Below are positions 9,700 to 19,554 of a stretch of DNA of 64,000 bases, piece by piece. The notes beneath the pieces are model-generated. The model did no database searches and was not told the origin of the DNA. It saw nothing but the letters and a program-made list of their open reading frames with translations. The translations under genes and the position numbers were made by a program. This stretch comes from Pictodentalium vernedei (taxonomy: Eukaryota; Mollusca; Scaphopoda; Dentaliida; Dentaliidae), in NCBI GenBank assembly GCA_031216915.1, contig CM062296.1, positions 669,556,753 to 669,620,752 of the forward strand, read 5' to 3'. The stretch's first letter is position 1, and the number at the start of each line of letters is the position of its first letter.

Positions 9700-10299
9700 T
9701 ATCACCGAAGCGTGTTCGGTGACTGATACAAAAGACTAATTTACTGTTGTAAAATTGACAATCTACACTATTCGCATTGAGTCCAATTTAATTTCAGTCG
9801 TTTTGAACTTGGTATATTTCCTTATTCGTTGTGTGACAGCAAGTCTCTCTCGTAGCAGTAACTGTTATTAACAAGCTGCCTTTATTCATTGCTTCCCCCC
9901 CCCCCCCCCCCCCCCCGTTGTTTATTTGAGATCTATTCAGTAAGTTAATCAGGCATCTGATTAAGACCCAGTGAAAGCTTACTTTAATCTTTATATCAAG
10001 TAAACTTGTTATGACATGACGCATTTATTTTATTGTATATATAGCCTTGATCACAAGTAAGAATTCAGTTATAGTTTAGATTTCCAAACGTTACTTCATT
10101 TTATTGGGAAATCCCATGAGCTATTGCTATAAAATTGTTCGGATATCCAACAAGTCCGGTTATTAAATTTTGATCGCTGTTAGATATTTTGAATGCCAGA
10201 TTCGCTATTAAATTGTTATCATCTTTAATTTGTCTCCGAGTCATCAGTTGAACACCATTGTGGCACAACAGATATCGACGGTCGTTCCCCACGGTTATA
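9700..10299 (+). repeat. 5' LTR of a miniature LTR retrotransposon
   Basis: This 600 bp sequence is repeated directly at 10854-11450 with a few per cent differences. It begins TATCACCGAAGC and ends CGGTTATA. A 22-base C run at 9895-9916 is absent from the other LTR, which reads CCCTCC there. Confidence 0.8.
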
Positions 10300-10334
10300 T
10301 TTGGTGAGAGAATCCGCGGCTGGACATCTTTTTA

Positions 10335-10592
10335 GTGTGTCGAAACGATCCGGGTACCAGGTTCCAATTCCGTTCGATAAAGATGTTCAACAAACTACCA
10401 GATAATATACCGACAATCCTCGAACATCTTCATCTGGATAACATGAAGATGCAATGGACACTTCAGACTGGTGAGAATTCCACCACGTTAATAGTGTCTT
10501 GGAAGAAACAACCTATGCAAAAGTCCCCTTCAAATAAACTGCGAGATGAGCGACGTATGACAGAATACAAGAAAAAAACATCGAACAGCTAG
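10335..10592 (+). CDS. Short unknown open frame inside the miniature LTR element
   Basis: It would encode 85 residues with a predicted hydrophilic, Lys-rich C-terminus (RRMTEYKKKTSNS). No gag, protease or reverse transcriptase motif is visible. It lies in the only internal sequence of the element, between the possible primer-binding site and the 3' LTR. It may be a remnant of a gag-like frame or chance; I cannot tell which. Confidence 0.25.
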   Translation: MCRNDPGTRFQFRSIKMFNKLPDNIPTILEHLHLDNMKMQWTLQTGENSTTLIVSWKKQPMQKSPSNKLRDERRMTEYKKKTSNS

Positions 10593-10853
10593 AACAACAA
10601 ACTCATCAGCATCAGAACATTCAGTTTCCCCAGAACTTTCATAAATCGTCAGAAGTTATTGAATGTGATTCACGTGCTATAACAGGAACAAAGGAGCACA
10701 TTCACAAGGATTCTGTGCGTACGCAAACATGCATCGTTTCAACTGAGGATGCTATGACTTTCGCAAGGCCAACATCAACGACTGTCAGTACCCAAACATC
10801 TAGATCTACTCGTGATTATGCCACACAAAGTGACATTTCGAAAAAGGCAGATG

Positions 10854-11450
10854 TATCACCGAAGCATGTTCAGAACATAAATGGCTGATACAAAAGACTA
10901 ATTTACTGTTGTAAAATCGACAATCTACACTATTCGCATTGAGTCCACTTTAATTTCAGTTGTTTTAAACTTGGTATATTTCTTTATTCGTTGTGTGACA
11001 GCAAGTCTCTCTCGTAGCAGTAACTGTTGTTAACAAGTTGCCTTTATTCATTGCTTCCCTCCATTGTTTATTTGAGGTCTATTCAGTAAGTTAATCAGGC
11101 ATCTGATTAAGACCCAGTGAAAGCTTACTTTAATCTTTATATCAAGTAAACTTGTTATGACATGACGCATTTATTGTATTGTACATATTGCCTTGATCAC
11201 AAGTAAGAATTCAGTTATAGTTTAGATTTCCAAAGGTTACTCTGCTTCATTTTATTGGGAAACCCCATGAGCTATTGCTGTAAAATTGTTCGGATATCCA
11301 ACAAGTCAGGTTATTAAATGTTGATCGCTGTTAGATATTTTGAATGCCAGATTCGCTATTAAATTGTTATCATCTTTAATTTGTCTCCGAGTCATCAGTT
11401 GAACACCATTGTAGCACAACAGATATCGACGGTCGTTCCCCGCGGTTATA
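10854..11450 (+). repeat. 3' LTR of the miniature LTR retrotransposon
   Basis: Direct repeat of 9700-10299, 597 bp, ending CGGTTATA and followed by AAAG and the LINE reverse transcriptase frame. It has an extra GAACATAAA-type stretch near its start that the 5' copy lacks. Confidence 0.8.
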
Positions 11451-11454
11451 AAAG

Positions 11455-13325
11455 CCTAACTGCCCTATTCAATCTAGCCATAGAAAATCAAGAGGTCCCA
11501 AAGGAGTGAAAAGAAAGCAAAGTGACATTTATTCACAAAAAGGAGGAAAAAGACGTTTTGGATAACAATCGAGGGATCTCTGTCAGTACCAACATTGGAA
11601 AAGTTTTCTGTAAAGTCCTGTATGGGAGACTGGAGGAGGTGATTGAAGAGAAGGGTTTTTTGGGAGAAATCCAGAATGGCTTCAGGAAGGGAAGGCGAGT
11701 TATTGACCATCTTTTCACGCTATCCCAAATGATAGAATCCGCGAAAGCAAAAAAAAGAAAAAGCTATCTATGGCCTTTTTGGATGTCAAGAAGGCATACG
11801 ATAGAGTATGGAGGGAGGGTATGTGGCGCAAGCTGGAGGCTCTGGGTATAGGAGGCGAGTTTGTTGGAATTATGAAAGCATTATATAAAGACGTACAGAG
11901 TGAACGTACCCTGGGAACATTACAACAAAACGTGTGCCTATGGAGATAGGCCTAAAACAGGGGTGTATCCTTTCGCCAATCCTGTTTGCATTGTACATCA
12001 AAGATTTAGGAGATGAACTCCTGCATAGCGAGGAGGGGGTAGCAGTTGGGGACTTGAAGATCCCAGGACTATTTTTTACAGCGATATGGTGGTAGTGTCA
12101 GAAGGCGAAGAGGGGCTAACGAAAATGCTGGGAACCGTTGGGAAATATGGGAGCAAATGCAGACTCGAACTTAATGAAAGCAAGAGCAAAGTTATACCTG
12201 TGGGGCGCAAGGTGGACCCCACTCGAAGGTGGAGAGTGGGTGAGTTCGCCATTCCGGAAGGTAGCAGCAAACTTCTCAGAGTAGGGGAGATAGGTGATTA
12301 CGAGTATTTGGGGGTAAATATAAACATTACAGGAAGAGGCATCTACCGAAACCACACAAATAAATTGATTCTGAAGGGGAAGCGAATCCTTAACCAAATG
12401 AAACTTATAGGGAGAAACAGTTTCAATAAGGTTTTCGTGGGGAAAACCATTTGGGAAAGGGTGGGTCTGCCAAGTATAACATACGGTACGGGAGTGGTAC
12501 CCCTAAACCAGACGGCCGTAAAGAGCTCGGAAATCCTGCAGAACGATGCAGGCCGATGGATAACGGGGTCGAGTAATGTCGCAGCGCTAAAAGCAATCAG
12601 GGGTGAGCTTGGGTGGATGAGGATCAAGGACAGGATAGACCTGTTGAAACTCGGTTATCTTAATTATTTGATAAATCTCCCAGAGAGCCGATGGTGTAAA
12701 ATAATGTTCCTGATAATTTTCGAATCAAATATCAAGACGGGGTGGATGGTCCAAGTGAGGGAGCTAATAGAGAACTACTCATTGGATATCTCGGACCTGA
12801 ACGTTGGGGCAAACCAGGGTAAAAAAAATCGCCAGAGAAAGGGTTATGGAGGATTGTAACCGTAATTGGCGACAGGGGGTTAAATCAAAGAGGTCTTTGG
12901 GTGGCCTGCGTGATGAAGAGAAGCCAGGTTTTTAAGAGTGCCTTGATGCCACCTTTGGGGAGTAACTGTTGTTCAAGATGAGGTCGCGATCCCTGGAGCT
13001 GAGGGGAAAAATTGGGAAAGACAGTGAAAGGGAGTTCCAGATGTGTAATTTGGGCATGGTAGAGGCCCTGGAACACTTTCTTCTAGAATGCCCAAAGTAC
13101 CAGTCTAAAAGAATAAGATTCACTGGGGGTATAATGGGGAAGTGGGATGGGAGAATGAAGGACATGTGGTTAGGGGGAGACTCAAAGGAGAGGGTCAATA
13201 TGCTAATCGGAGAGATTGTGAAGAATGGGGCAAGGGATGTCATCAAGCAGTTCGTCTCCGAGTGTTGGGAACCGAGAACATCGACAAATCAGCGGCTGGC
13301 CGAAGTATTATTATTATGTATATGA
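11455..13325 (+). pseudogene. LINE reverse transcriptase and C-terminal domain remnant
   Basis: Reverse transcriptase motifs are spread over frames: NNRGISVSTNIGKVFCK (about 11565), GFRKGRRVIDH (about 11680), a DVKKAYDRVWREG block (about 11785), a GLKQGCILSPILF block (about 11950), then a SDMVV remnant of the catalytic FADD box near 12080. The long open frame 12086-12859 covers the thumb and downstream region. The frame at 12969-13325 contains CNLGMVEALEHFLLEC, a Cys-His knuckle typical of LINE C-termini. Frameshifts at about 11750, 11830 and 12060 and stops make it dead. Confidence 0.8.
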
Positions 13326-13330
13326 ACAAA

Positions 13331-13864
13331 ACATTTGGACACGCGACACTTCTACCAGCAGACGATTTTGACATTTTAAGGCCCACGCCCCCTCCCCAAC
13401 CACTTCCAGCTGGAACATCTGTGTGTTATGCTTGAAAATATTTGTATTGATTTGTTGTTCGGACACCCAGGGTTTGAATTTTCACTCACGCAGTCATCTT
13501 TATGTCGTTTTGGTGATCTATCTGCCACTTTTGTCACTCGCCAATAGAAAAAAACATGATGCCGAGTCTGCCATCGCTTATGTTCATTGCGGTGTTCATT
13601 TGACGAACAAATCAATATTAATTCGGTCTGTCGGTTGAGTGACGGGTTGAAAGTGTGTTATTTTTTATCTTTATTGGTATAAAACTGAAAAGGCGCATTT
13701 TCTCGTTTCAAACGAAACAGTTTGTTTGCTGATATCGCGTGTTTGACAGTCTTGACAAATCGGCTGATCGAAATGTTTCTCCGAAAGCGACCTCTGACCT
13801 CACATGTCATTAAAGTTAAACAAGGCAAATCGACAATGGACTTATTCAGGTCACAAGTTGGACC
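13331..13864. other. Flanking DNA, nothing recognised
   Basis: No gene, tRNA or clear repeat seen between the LINE tail and the fold-back at 13865. Confidence 0.4.
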
Positions 13865-14022
13865 GGTGTGACAGGAATGATAGTCCGTAGGAACGTTAGT
13901 CCCTCTGGACTATTATTCCGCGGAATTATAGTCCTAGGTCTAACATTCCTAGGAATAGTAGTCCGCCGGAATAATAGTCCAGAGGGACTAATTTTCCTAC
14001 GGACTATCATTCCTGTCACACC
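13865..14022. repeat. 158 bp fold-back built from iterated GGAATNNTAGTCC
   Basis: The outer arms GGTGTGACAGGAATGATAG and CTATCATTCCTGTCACACC pair exactly, and pairing continues inward to the centre. The motif GGAATNNTAGTCC or its complement recurs about six times along the arms (for example GGAATGATAGTCC, GGAATTATAGTCC, GGAATAGTAGTCC). Confidence 0.75.
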
Positions 14023-14625
14023 TGTATTTGATGTCAGTTAAGCTAACAATAGAACTGTATTCAGGTGTCAAGTTCAGTGACAGAGTTCGTGTGCAGAGAC
14101 AGTGGTATGTGAATCACATTATCATCGGTCAGAACAAAACAAAATCGAAGAGGTTCGTAAAAAATTCTTTCTGAACAACGTTACTTTTCGATTATTCAAG
14201 GTGAGTGGTTGCTCAGAATTCATCAGATGCGAAATTCACGAGAGAGATATAAAGACAGACTCAACACGTAAACGAGATTACAAGTGACCTTATTTGATTT
14301 ACTGGCCACCCATGCTCCAGTGACCAAATCAAACAAGGGTTTATGCGCAAAGAAACACGATTCTCGCTCGAGTTGCTCCGTAAAATATTTGAACGCAGAC
14401 ATACGCAGATATTTTTGAACTTCTGTACTTTGTGCCGACAGAAATTTTAAAACTTTGCATTGTCTATTTCATTAGATAGACATGAAAAATAGGGACTGCT
14501 ACCGGAGTATATTCACAAATGTGGTTGAAGAATGTAAGAAACGCGTTTCCTGAAATAAACTAAACAATATGGGAAAACTTGAAGTGAACTGGCCGTGCAT
14601 TCCCCGACTGAGAATCGACGGACCT
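14023..14625. other. Flanking DNA, nothing recognised
   Basis: No convincing gene or repeat was found here. Confidence 0.4.
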
Positions 14626-15190
14626 GTTCGCCGTAACTTTATTTTCCATATGGTCAGGAGTTTTTCCCACTAAGCCCTATACCTATGCCACTGGCAAGTT
14701 CGCCATAAATTTTTCCATTGGGTCAGACCAATTGTCCACAGAACCCAATACCTATGCAACTGGTCGGTTCGCTGTAAATTTGTACAGGGAGGGGGGGGGG
14801 GGGGGTATTCTTATAGTAGTATTAACCACCAAACCCGAGAGTTATACTACTGGCCAGGTTGCTATAAGTTTGCCACAGTATCGGACTTCTTGACTACTAA
14901 ACCCAGTACCTATACTACTGGCGAGGTCAATATAAATGTTTCCATGTGAACAGGCCTATTGCCCAGTAAATCCAGTACCTGTACTACTGTCTAGTTCACT
15001 ATAAGTTTTTTTTTCTGTAGAGTCAGGCTTATTGACTACTAAAACAGGTACCTATACTATTGGCTAGTTCGCTGTGAGTTTCTGTTACGTGGGGTCAAAC
15101 TTATTGCCCACTAAACACACTGCCAATACTACTGACCAGGTCGCTATAAGTTTTCCTTTATGGCCAGACTTATTGCCCACTTTTCCGTTC
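14626..15190. repeat. Degenerate tandem array, about 70-80 bp unit
   Basis: About seven units share CAGTACCTATACTACTGG, then a GTTCGCTATAAGTTT block and a TCAGGCTTATTGCCCACTAA block. A run of about 13 G at 14790-14804 interrupts the second or third unit. Confidence 0.7.
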
Positions 15191-16370
15191 TCTAAACGTT
15201 TTGTTTATTGCGCTCGTCTTCTTTCGCTGTACATACCACTATTCGGCCATACTTGGGTCTGGGCTCCCGCACCAGTCCCTATTCTACCTGTCCACCAAAC
15301 CCATAGGATTATACAGAAATTGATCGATAACTGTAGTATGTAATGTGGTTTTCATCCCTCATCAGCAGGACCTCTGTGTAGAATTTCGGAAATGACGTCA
15401 TGTCACGTGACCCAGTGACACTGTGTTGGGTTGTCATGGTAACCCTCGCGACGTCATTACCATAGAGATACGTGGTGTTAGTGCGCATGCACAGCGCGCG
15501 TTGTTAGGGTGATACTTGTTTCCGTCGTTCATTTTGTATACTGGAGTCTGCCATCTCGGTTTCTATAGTAGCACGTGGTTTCTGTGTTACTCAAAACTTC
15601 TTATAGGGCCAAGATGCTTCTAAAAGTTGTGTCTTTTTGTAAAGAGTAATACTAATTACCACAAACGACCCATCAATCCCTCCAATCCACCCAAAATCAC
15701 CCAAAAGGGACTGTATTTGATACGGAGTTCCCCCATTTCATGGGCATATAATAGTAACATATAGTGCCATAAGGCGCGATCGATTATCATTAGTGTAGTT
15801 TTCTTATTCGGACTCCTGCAAAATCCTCGTTTATTTCGTAGTTACCACAAACAACCCATCCCCCCCCCCAAATCACCCAAAACTACCGAAACGGACTTTA
15901 TTTGCTACGAATTCCCCAGAACCCCCTTTATTCCAATAACAGGCGCGTCCTTTATACAAGAGTCATTACCCAGAATCCTCTGCTTCCATCTATCTATGCT
16001 ATAGTTTTTGTCAATAAGGCCCTGTTCGGTATTGGGTATATTTTGCAATGTTATATTCCATACTTATTTTCGGGTTACAATCCTTCATGTTCGTTCCGGC
16101 GTTCGTCACAACTAATCAACTGCAGTGTACCTTCGGCTTCTTCAAAGCTAAATGATTCATTCGAAGAACGGCAGGTAAGCGCACAATCGAAGTTTGTTTC
16201 AAAAGAACGACAGCAATGACAAAAAATATTTTTTAGTCGAAAAAAACGATATCAATGCAGCGTTCAGAACTATACAGCAGACGTGGGTGCCATTTAGTAA
16301 CAAATCAGAATGGCTGGTTTCGAGTGGGCATATCGAGTCCCGGATGTAAGATGGTGCTATGTAAAAATGG
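15191..16370. other. Flanking DNA with a CpG-rich patch and a direct repeat
   Basis: No gene is supported. The 15390-15500 patch has TGACGTCA, TCACGTGA and GTGCGCATGCAC, so it could be an old promoter. Two direct repeats of about 80 bp (from 15657 and 15842) share ACCACAAACAACCCATC-type sequence and a later TATTTGATACGGA-type block. Confidence 0.4.
15388..15500. promoter_or_regulatory. Possible promoter or enhancer patch (CRE, E-box, NRF-1-like)
   Basis: A perfect CRE TGACGTCA lies a few bases before the E-box palindrome TCACGTGA; a second ACGTCAT and the NRF-1-like GTGCGCATGCAC follow within 100 bp. No gene start can be tied to it. Confidence 0.3.
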
Positions 16371-16690
16371 TCAATTGGATGCTGGGCGATAGGGTAACCA
16401 CAAAAGAGCACAACCGTCAATGCCAGTACAAGTGGAAATGATTTTGTCCTGATATCTTAAAAATACTGTAATATCCGTTGAGCTCTTCAAGGCACATTTA
16501 GATTTCAGGATTATCATGTCTCCAGCTTCGTTGAATAGAACAGTAGGAACTGGCGACAATCCCGGCGCACATGTCTACATGGCGTGAGCTTGATTGGAGG
16601 CACATCAATCCGGAGTAGTTGAGATTACAATCGAAAACCTTCGCGTCACCGACATTGATCGACTTTCTCGCAATTACATAGTCCCCACAG
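16371..16690 (-). pseudogene. Fragment of a PIN/Asteroid-like repeated gene
   Basis: The 62-residue frame contains SPVPTVLFNEAGDM and, later, GIDGCALLWLPYRP. The same two blocks occur as APVPTALFNEASDL and VIDGCVLL in the longer pseudogene at 38640-39850. I recognise this as a large, repeated, transposon-associated invertebrate family with a nuclease-like (Asteroid/XPG-type) core, from memory of the motifs. Only the region before the Asp-containing core survives here, and it does not continue in one frame. Confidence 0.5.
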
Positions 16691-16994
16691 TTATATCATA
16701 AAAACACCTGGGAGGTTTTTCTCGGAATCTTTCCTTTCTTTTTTACTGAGTGCCCGAGCCCTGTCCGTCCGTCATGATCCAATCGATCAGCGGCAATTCT
16801 CGCTTTCATCTCTTCTTTGTGATGCTGGGGAGGATCACGGGTAGATTCTCTCATTTGAGAAATATCGATGACTATTTGTCAACAAGAATGTAGGCTGAGT
16901 GCCCACATTTTTAAAGTTTCTGCTTTTAACATTATACCTATTACACAAGATGATGTCCAAAGCACATGAATGTGGTTTCTATGAACATATCACT
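16691..16994. other. Flanking DNA, nothing recognised
   Basis: No gene or clear repeat until the satellite begins. Confidence 0.35.
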
Positions 16995-17153
16995 CCACAT
17001 CCCGAAATGATAGTACAGTATGGGTGGTATAGACTCCACTGCCTACATTTAGCTTTTGGTACTACTAACCTACGGAATGCTTTGTCTTCTATGACTGGTT
17101 TAGGATGTATGTAATGCTGTGCCAGGCGGTATTGTGGGTTGGGTGGAGGTCAA
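16995..17153. repeat. Satellite monomer, left of the SINE
   Basis: Contains GTACAGTATGGG, TTGGTACTACTAACC and GGCGGTATTGTGGG, the same blocks as at 17554-17765 and 32692-33065. The monomer is about 170 bp. Confidence 0.6.
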
Positions 17154-17553
17154 GGGGCGCGGTGGCGTCGCGGTAAGCGGTTCTCGTAAGATCACCGAAG
17201 TTAAGCAACGTCGAGCGCGCTTAGTAGTTGGATGGGTGACCATTTCAGCGATTGATTCGCGCTCCCGCGTTGTGTCCTTGGCCAAGACACTTAACCCCGA
17301 TTGCCTACAGGGGGCACGATGACGCTGTGTACTAAGGCGTACTGCCCGTTGATGGTGCGCGTGACTTTAACCAATCTAACCCTGCCTGTGCCGTGGTGCA
17401 GAGTTACGATGTTGGAGAGCTGACAGCTGTTGGTCGTTGCTCGGTGGTTCTCTCCAGGTACTCCAGCTTCCTCCACCCGTAAAACTGTCACGGTCACGAT
17501 TAGCCATTGTGCATAAGTGTGTGACTTTAAACACCAATAAATATAAATATATA
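17154..17553 (+). mobile_element. SINE with a 5S rRNA-derived head
   Basis: It begins GGGGCGCGGTGGC, then 17179-17250 matches the internal part of 5S rRNA (GATCACCGAAGTTAAGCAAC and TTGGATGGGTGACC). The body from 17270 (GCGTTGTGTCCTTGGCCAAG) to the TTTAAACACCAATAAATA tail is shared with the tRNA-headed SINE at 58675-59037. It lies inside the satellite; no clear target duplication was found. Confidence 0.8.
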
Positions 17554-17765
17554 AAGCACGACCAGGTGCATGGCCTAGTTCGGTAGTACAGTATGGGCGT
17601 TACATACCCCTGATGCTTCAGGTTTTGTCTTATTGATTCACGCGGGGCATTATACTGTCCTACAGTAATGTAGGGAATACATAATGCTAGGCCAAGCGGT
17701 ATTGTGGGGCGGGGTGTATGTAATGCAGGATTGTCTAGTATGGTAGTACATGATGTGCGGTCATT
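17554..17765. repeat. Satellite monomer next to Polinton copy B
   Basis: Continues the satellite up to the insertion point. The last six bases, GTCATT (17760-17765), are the left target duplication of copy B. Confidence 0.65.
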
Positions 17766-18108
17766 AGTAGGTATATATGGAGAGTTCACGACCACTTTGT
17801 ACATGTACGTGTACACGATGCGTTTACCAACGTGGGATTCAGTGTTAAATCGCACGCTTGTTCACAAAAATGTTCAGTGGTCTTGAAATCTCCATGTTTT
17901 TTTGTGACTCCTAGATCGCACTTTTAACGTTCAAATACTCGTGGTGAACGTTGAATGTCACGCGTTTTAAAAAAAAGGTAAAATTGTACATTTTCACTTT
18001 TTTCTTTTACTTTAAATTTTTTGTCGACGTTCCCATCGCAGATCAGACCATCAATCCATCGTTGGTGAACGCGAGCAAAAAATTCTAGGCTAGCATCAAA
18101 AAAGGTTT

Positions 18109-18139
18109 GAGAATTCTAGACCAGTGGTCCAGAATTCTC
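18109..18139. repeat. Subterminal palindrome, left TIR of copy B
   Basis: GAGAATTCT pairs with AGAATTCTC around the inner pair GACC/GGTC; counterpart of 32310-32340 and, with changed but still pairing bases, of 5921-5951 in copy A. Confidence 0.75.
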
Positions 18140-18173
18140 TATTGTTTTTGAGGCGGTGGGTTTTTCCCATTTA

Positions 18174-18210
18174 TGACGTCATTAGGGGAATTCCCATAGT
18201 GGGAATTTCC
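18174..18210. promoter_or_regulatory. CRE and two kappaB-like sites, left TIR of copy B
   Basis: TGACGTCA at 18174-18181, GGGGAATTCCC at 18185-18195 and GGGAATTTCC at 18201-18210 each match the textbook consensus exactly. They lie about 320-350 bp upstream of the first gene. Their use by host factors is inferred. Confidence 0.5.
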
Positions 18211-18440
18211 AAACTCAGCTAATCGACCGATCAGATCGCTCGATTCTCCACCAATTGACCGATCGGATTGCTCGATTCTCATAAACTCGATCATACAGAG
18301 TTATCTCCCCTCGTCGTGGGGTGGAGGGAATACCCGGATTTTTTTTCCTCCAAAAAACTTAACGGACAGCTGTCGAACGCTTCCATTTCTGACGTGAGCG
18401 GGGGGAATACCCCGAGCAAATAAATAAAAAAAGTGATCGA

Positions 18441-18454
18441 TATATATAGGAGAG
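18441..18454 (+). promoter_or_regulatory. TATA-like promoter of the first plus-strand gene, copy B
   Basis: TATATATAGGAGAG, 72-97 bases before the ATGs at 18526 and 18538; the same motif is in the right TIR facing the last minus-strand gene. Confidence 0.5.
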
Positions 18455-18525
18455 AGAAAAAAACATAAACATAAAAATAATTATACATTTAATTTTGAAA
18501 ATAATAAAACAATTAAAAACGAAAG

Positions 18526-19416
18526 ATGTTTTTACAGATGGATTCTAGACACCGAGATCGAATTTTAGAAGAGTCTGAGCGTGCTAAGAAGGGCATTCAG
18601 TCGGCTGATAGAAGCAGACATCTTGGTGAGATGGAACTCAAACGTGAAGCCACAAAAATATTTAAACCCGTGACGGAGGGTCAAGAGCAAAGCAGGAAGG
18701 AGATAGTCGAAGAATTGAGACCCATAAAGGAGAGTTCTTTGAGAATGGGTTCGTTGCCTCCTAGTTTTGGAAATCGGTATTCCGTTCAATCTACACCAGA
18801 TTACGTTCCCACGGGAATTCAAACAGAGAGCAAGTCTGATGATACAGCTTCGACTATCACCACTAGTAGCGTCGCATCGTCTGATGATGATCGCGGTAAG
18901 AGAGATCAGTTGTATGGATTTTATAAGGATTCGGAGGGAAGGATTTTTGTAGGAAACACAGAAGTAGATATTGGTGATGATGAATTGATCGTGGGTTCGA
19001 ACAGATACGAATTGACTGATGGACTGCGCAGATTGCTCCTTTACGACAAGCCTAGCGATTACACGGATCAGGATTTCGACAATTACGGCGACATTCTGGT
19101 TCAGACCCACGCCATGAAGAGAAATAACGATGCCAGAGAGACGAGACCCAAAGCCAACAGAGGTTACAAGTGGACGAAAGTGGTGAAACCCATATGGGAT
19201 ATGAACAAGAAGTTCATCGAATCGGTGACTGGCAAAGGGGTGAAAACCACTTTTCTTCCGAGCGATTCTGACGCTCTGTCTCAGAGATTGAGATTGTTGA
19301 TGGCGAGCAGACGGGCTGGTAACAGAGGATTAGATAATCAGATAGTTGCTATATCTGACGAATTGTTTTTGAATAAAAACCACTATAAAAGGCTGATGAA
19401 CGAATTGAAGGATTGA
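18526..19416 (+). CDS. Conserved Polinton protein of unknown function (DUF8207-like)
   Basis: An intact 296-residue frame. The N-terminal third is charged and probably helical (SERAKKGIQSADRSRHLG), the middle is Ser/Thr-rich and acidic, and the C-terminal part has the recognisable block YGFYKDSEGRIFVGNTEVD, then YELTDGLRRLLLYDKP, YTDQDFDNYGDILVQT and KWTKVVKPIWD. I recognise this as the widespread invertebrate Polinton protein with the DUF8207-type domain; its role is not known to me. A second ATG 12 bases in (18538, MDSRHRD) may be the real start. It is the first gene inside the left TIR, with a TATA-like motif upstream. Confidence 0.7.
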   Translation: MFLQMDSRHRDRILEESERAKKGIQSADRSRHLGEMELKREATKIFKPVTEGQEQSRKEIVEELRPIKESSLRMGSLPPSFGNRYSVQSTPDYVPTGIQTESKSDDTASTITTSSVASSDDDRGKRDQLYGFYKDSEGRIFVGNTEVDIGDDELIVGSNRYELTDGLRRLLLYDKPSDYTDQDFDNYGDILVQTHAMKRNNDARETRPKANRGYKWTKVVKPIWDMNKKFIESVTGKGVKTTFLPSDSDALSQRLRLLMASRRAGNRGLDNQIVAISDELFLNKNHYKRLMNELKD

Positions 19417-19420
19417 TGTG

Positions 19421-19438
19421 TATATAATAAGTAGAGAG
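19421..19438 (+). promoter_or_regulatory. TATA-like motif before the 126-residue gene
   Basis: TATATAATAAGTAGAGAG about 117 bases before the start at 19555, similar to the other promoter-like motifs of the element. Confidence 0.35.
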
Positions 19439-19554
19439 AAACAAACAAACAAAAATAAAATAGTAAATTTTTTACACTAGAATAATAAAAGTATTTAAAA
19501 ACAACAAAACGATTTACCAGTGAAAAAAACAAAAATATATTATAAAAATAAAAT

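Larger units (their letters stand above)
9700..11450 (+). mobile_element. TRIM-like miniature LTR retrotransposon inserted in the LINE
   Basis: Two LTRs of about 600 bp enclose only 554 bp. The flanks share AAAG (9696-9699 and 11451-11454), the likely target duplication. A TGG-starting possible primer-binding site follows the 5' LTR at 10302, and a purine-rich GAAAAAGGCAGA lies before the 3' LTR. The inside holds an 85-residue open frame at 10335-10592 that I do not recognise and no reverse transcriptase, so it is non-autonomous. Confidence 0.75.
8804..13330 (+). mobile_element. Degenerate, 5'-truncated LINE split by an LTR element
   Basis: The order is: end of the endonuclease domain with its SDHNLI motif (about 8870), a linker, the reverse transcriptase in several frames (11455-12600), a C-terminal Cys-His knuckle (about 13040-13090), and a TATTATTATT tail. 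The clade cannot be set by eye. A 1.75 kb LTR element sits at 9700-11450; the LINE frame continues across it once one AAAG copy is discounted. G runs at about 9013-9034 and 9343-9362 interrupt the coding sequence. Confidence 0.8.
17766..18465. repeat. Left terminal inverted repeat of Polinton copy B
   Basis: Inverse copy of 31985-32685. From the end inward it has the TACATGTACGTGTACACG palindromic block, the GTTTACCAACGTGGGATTC block, a 31 bp palindrome (18109-18139), CRE and kappaB-like sites (18174-18210), GATCGGT-type repeats (18220-18275), and a TATA-like promoter for the first gene. Confidence 0.93.

Noticed and set aside
17179..17250. 5S rRNA gene
   Set aside because: Only the internal part of 5S is present and it runs directly into a SINE body with an AATA tail.
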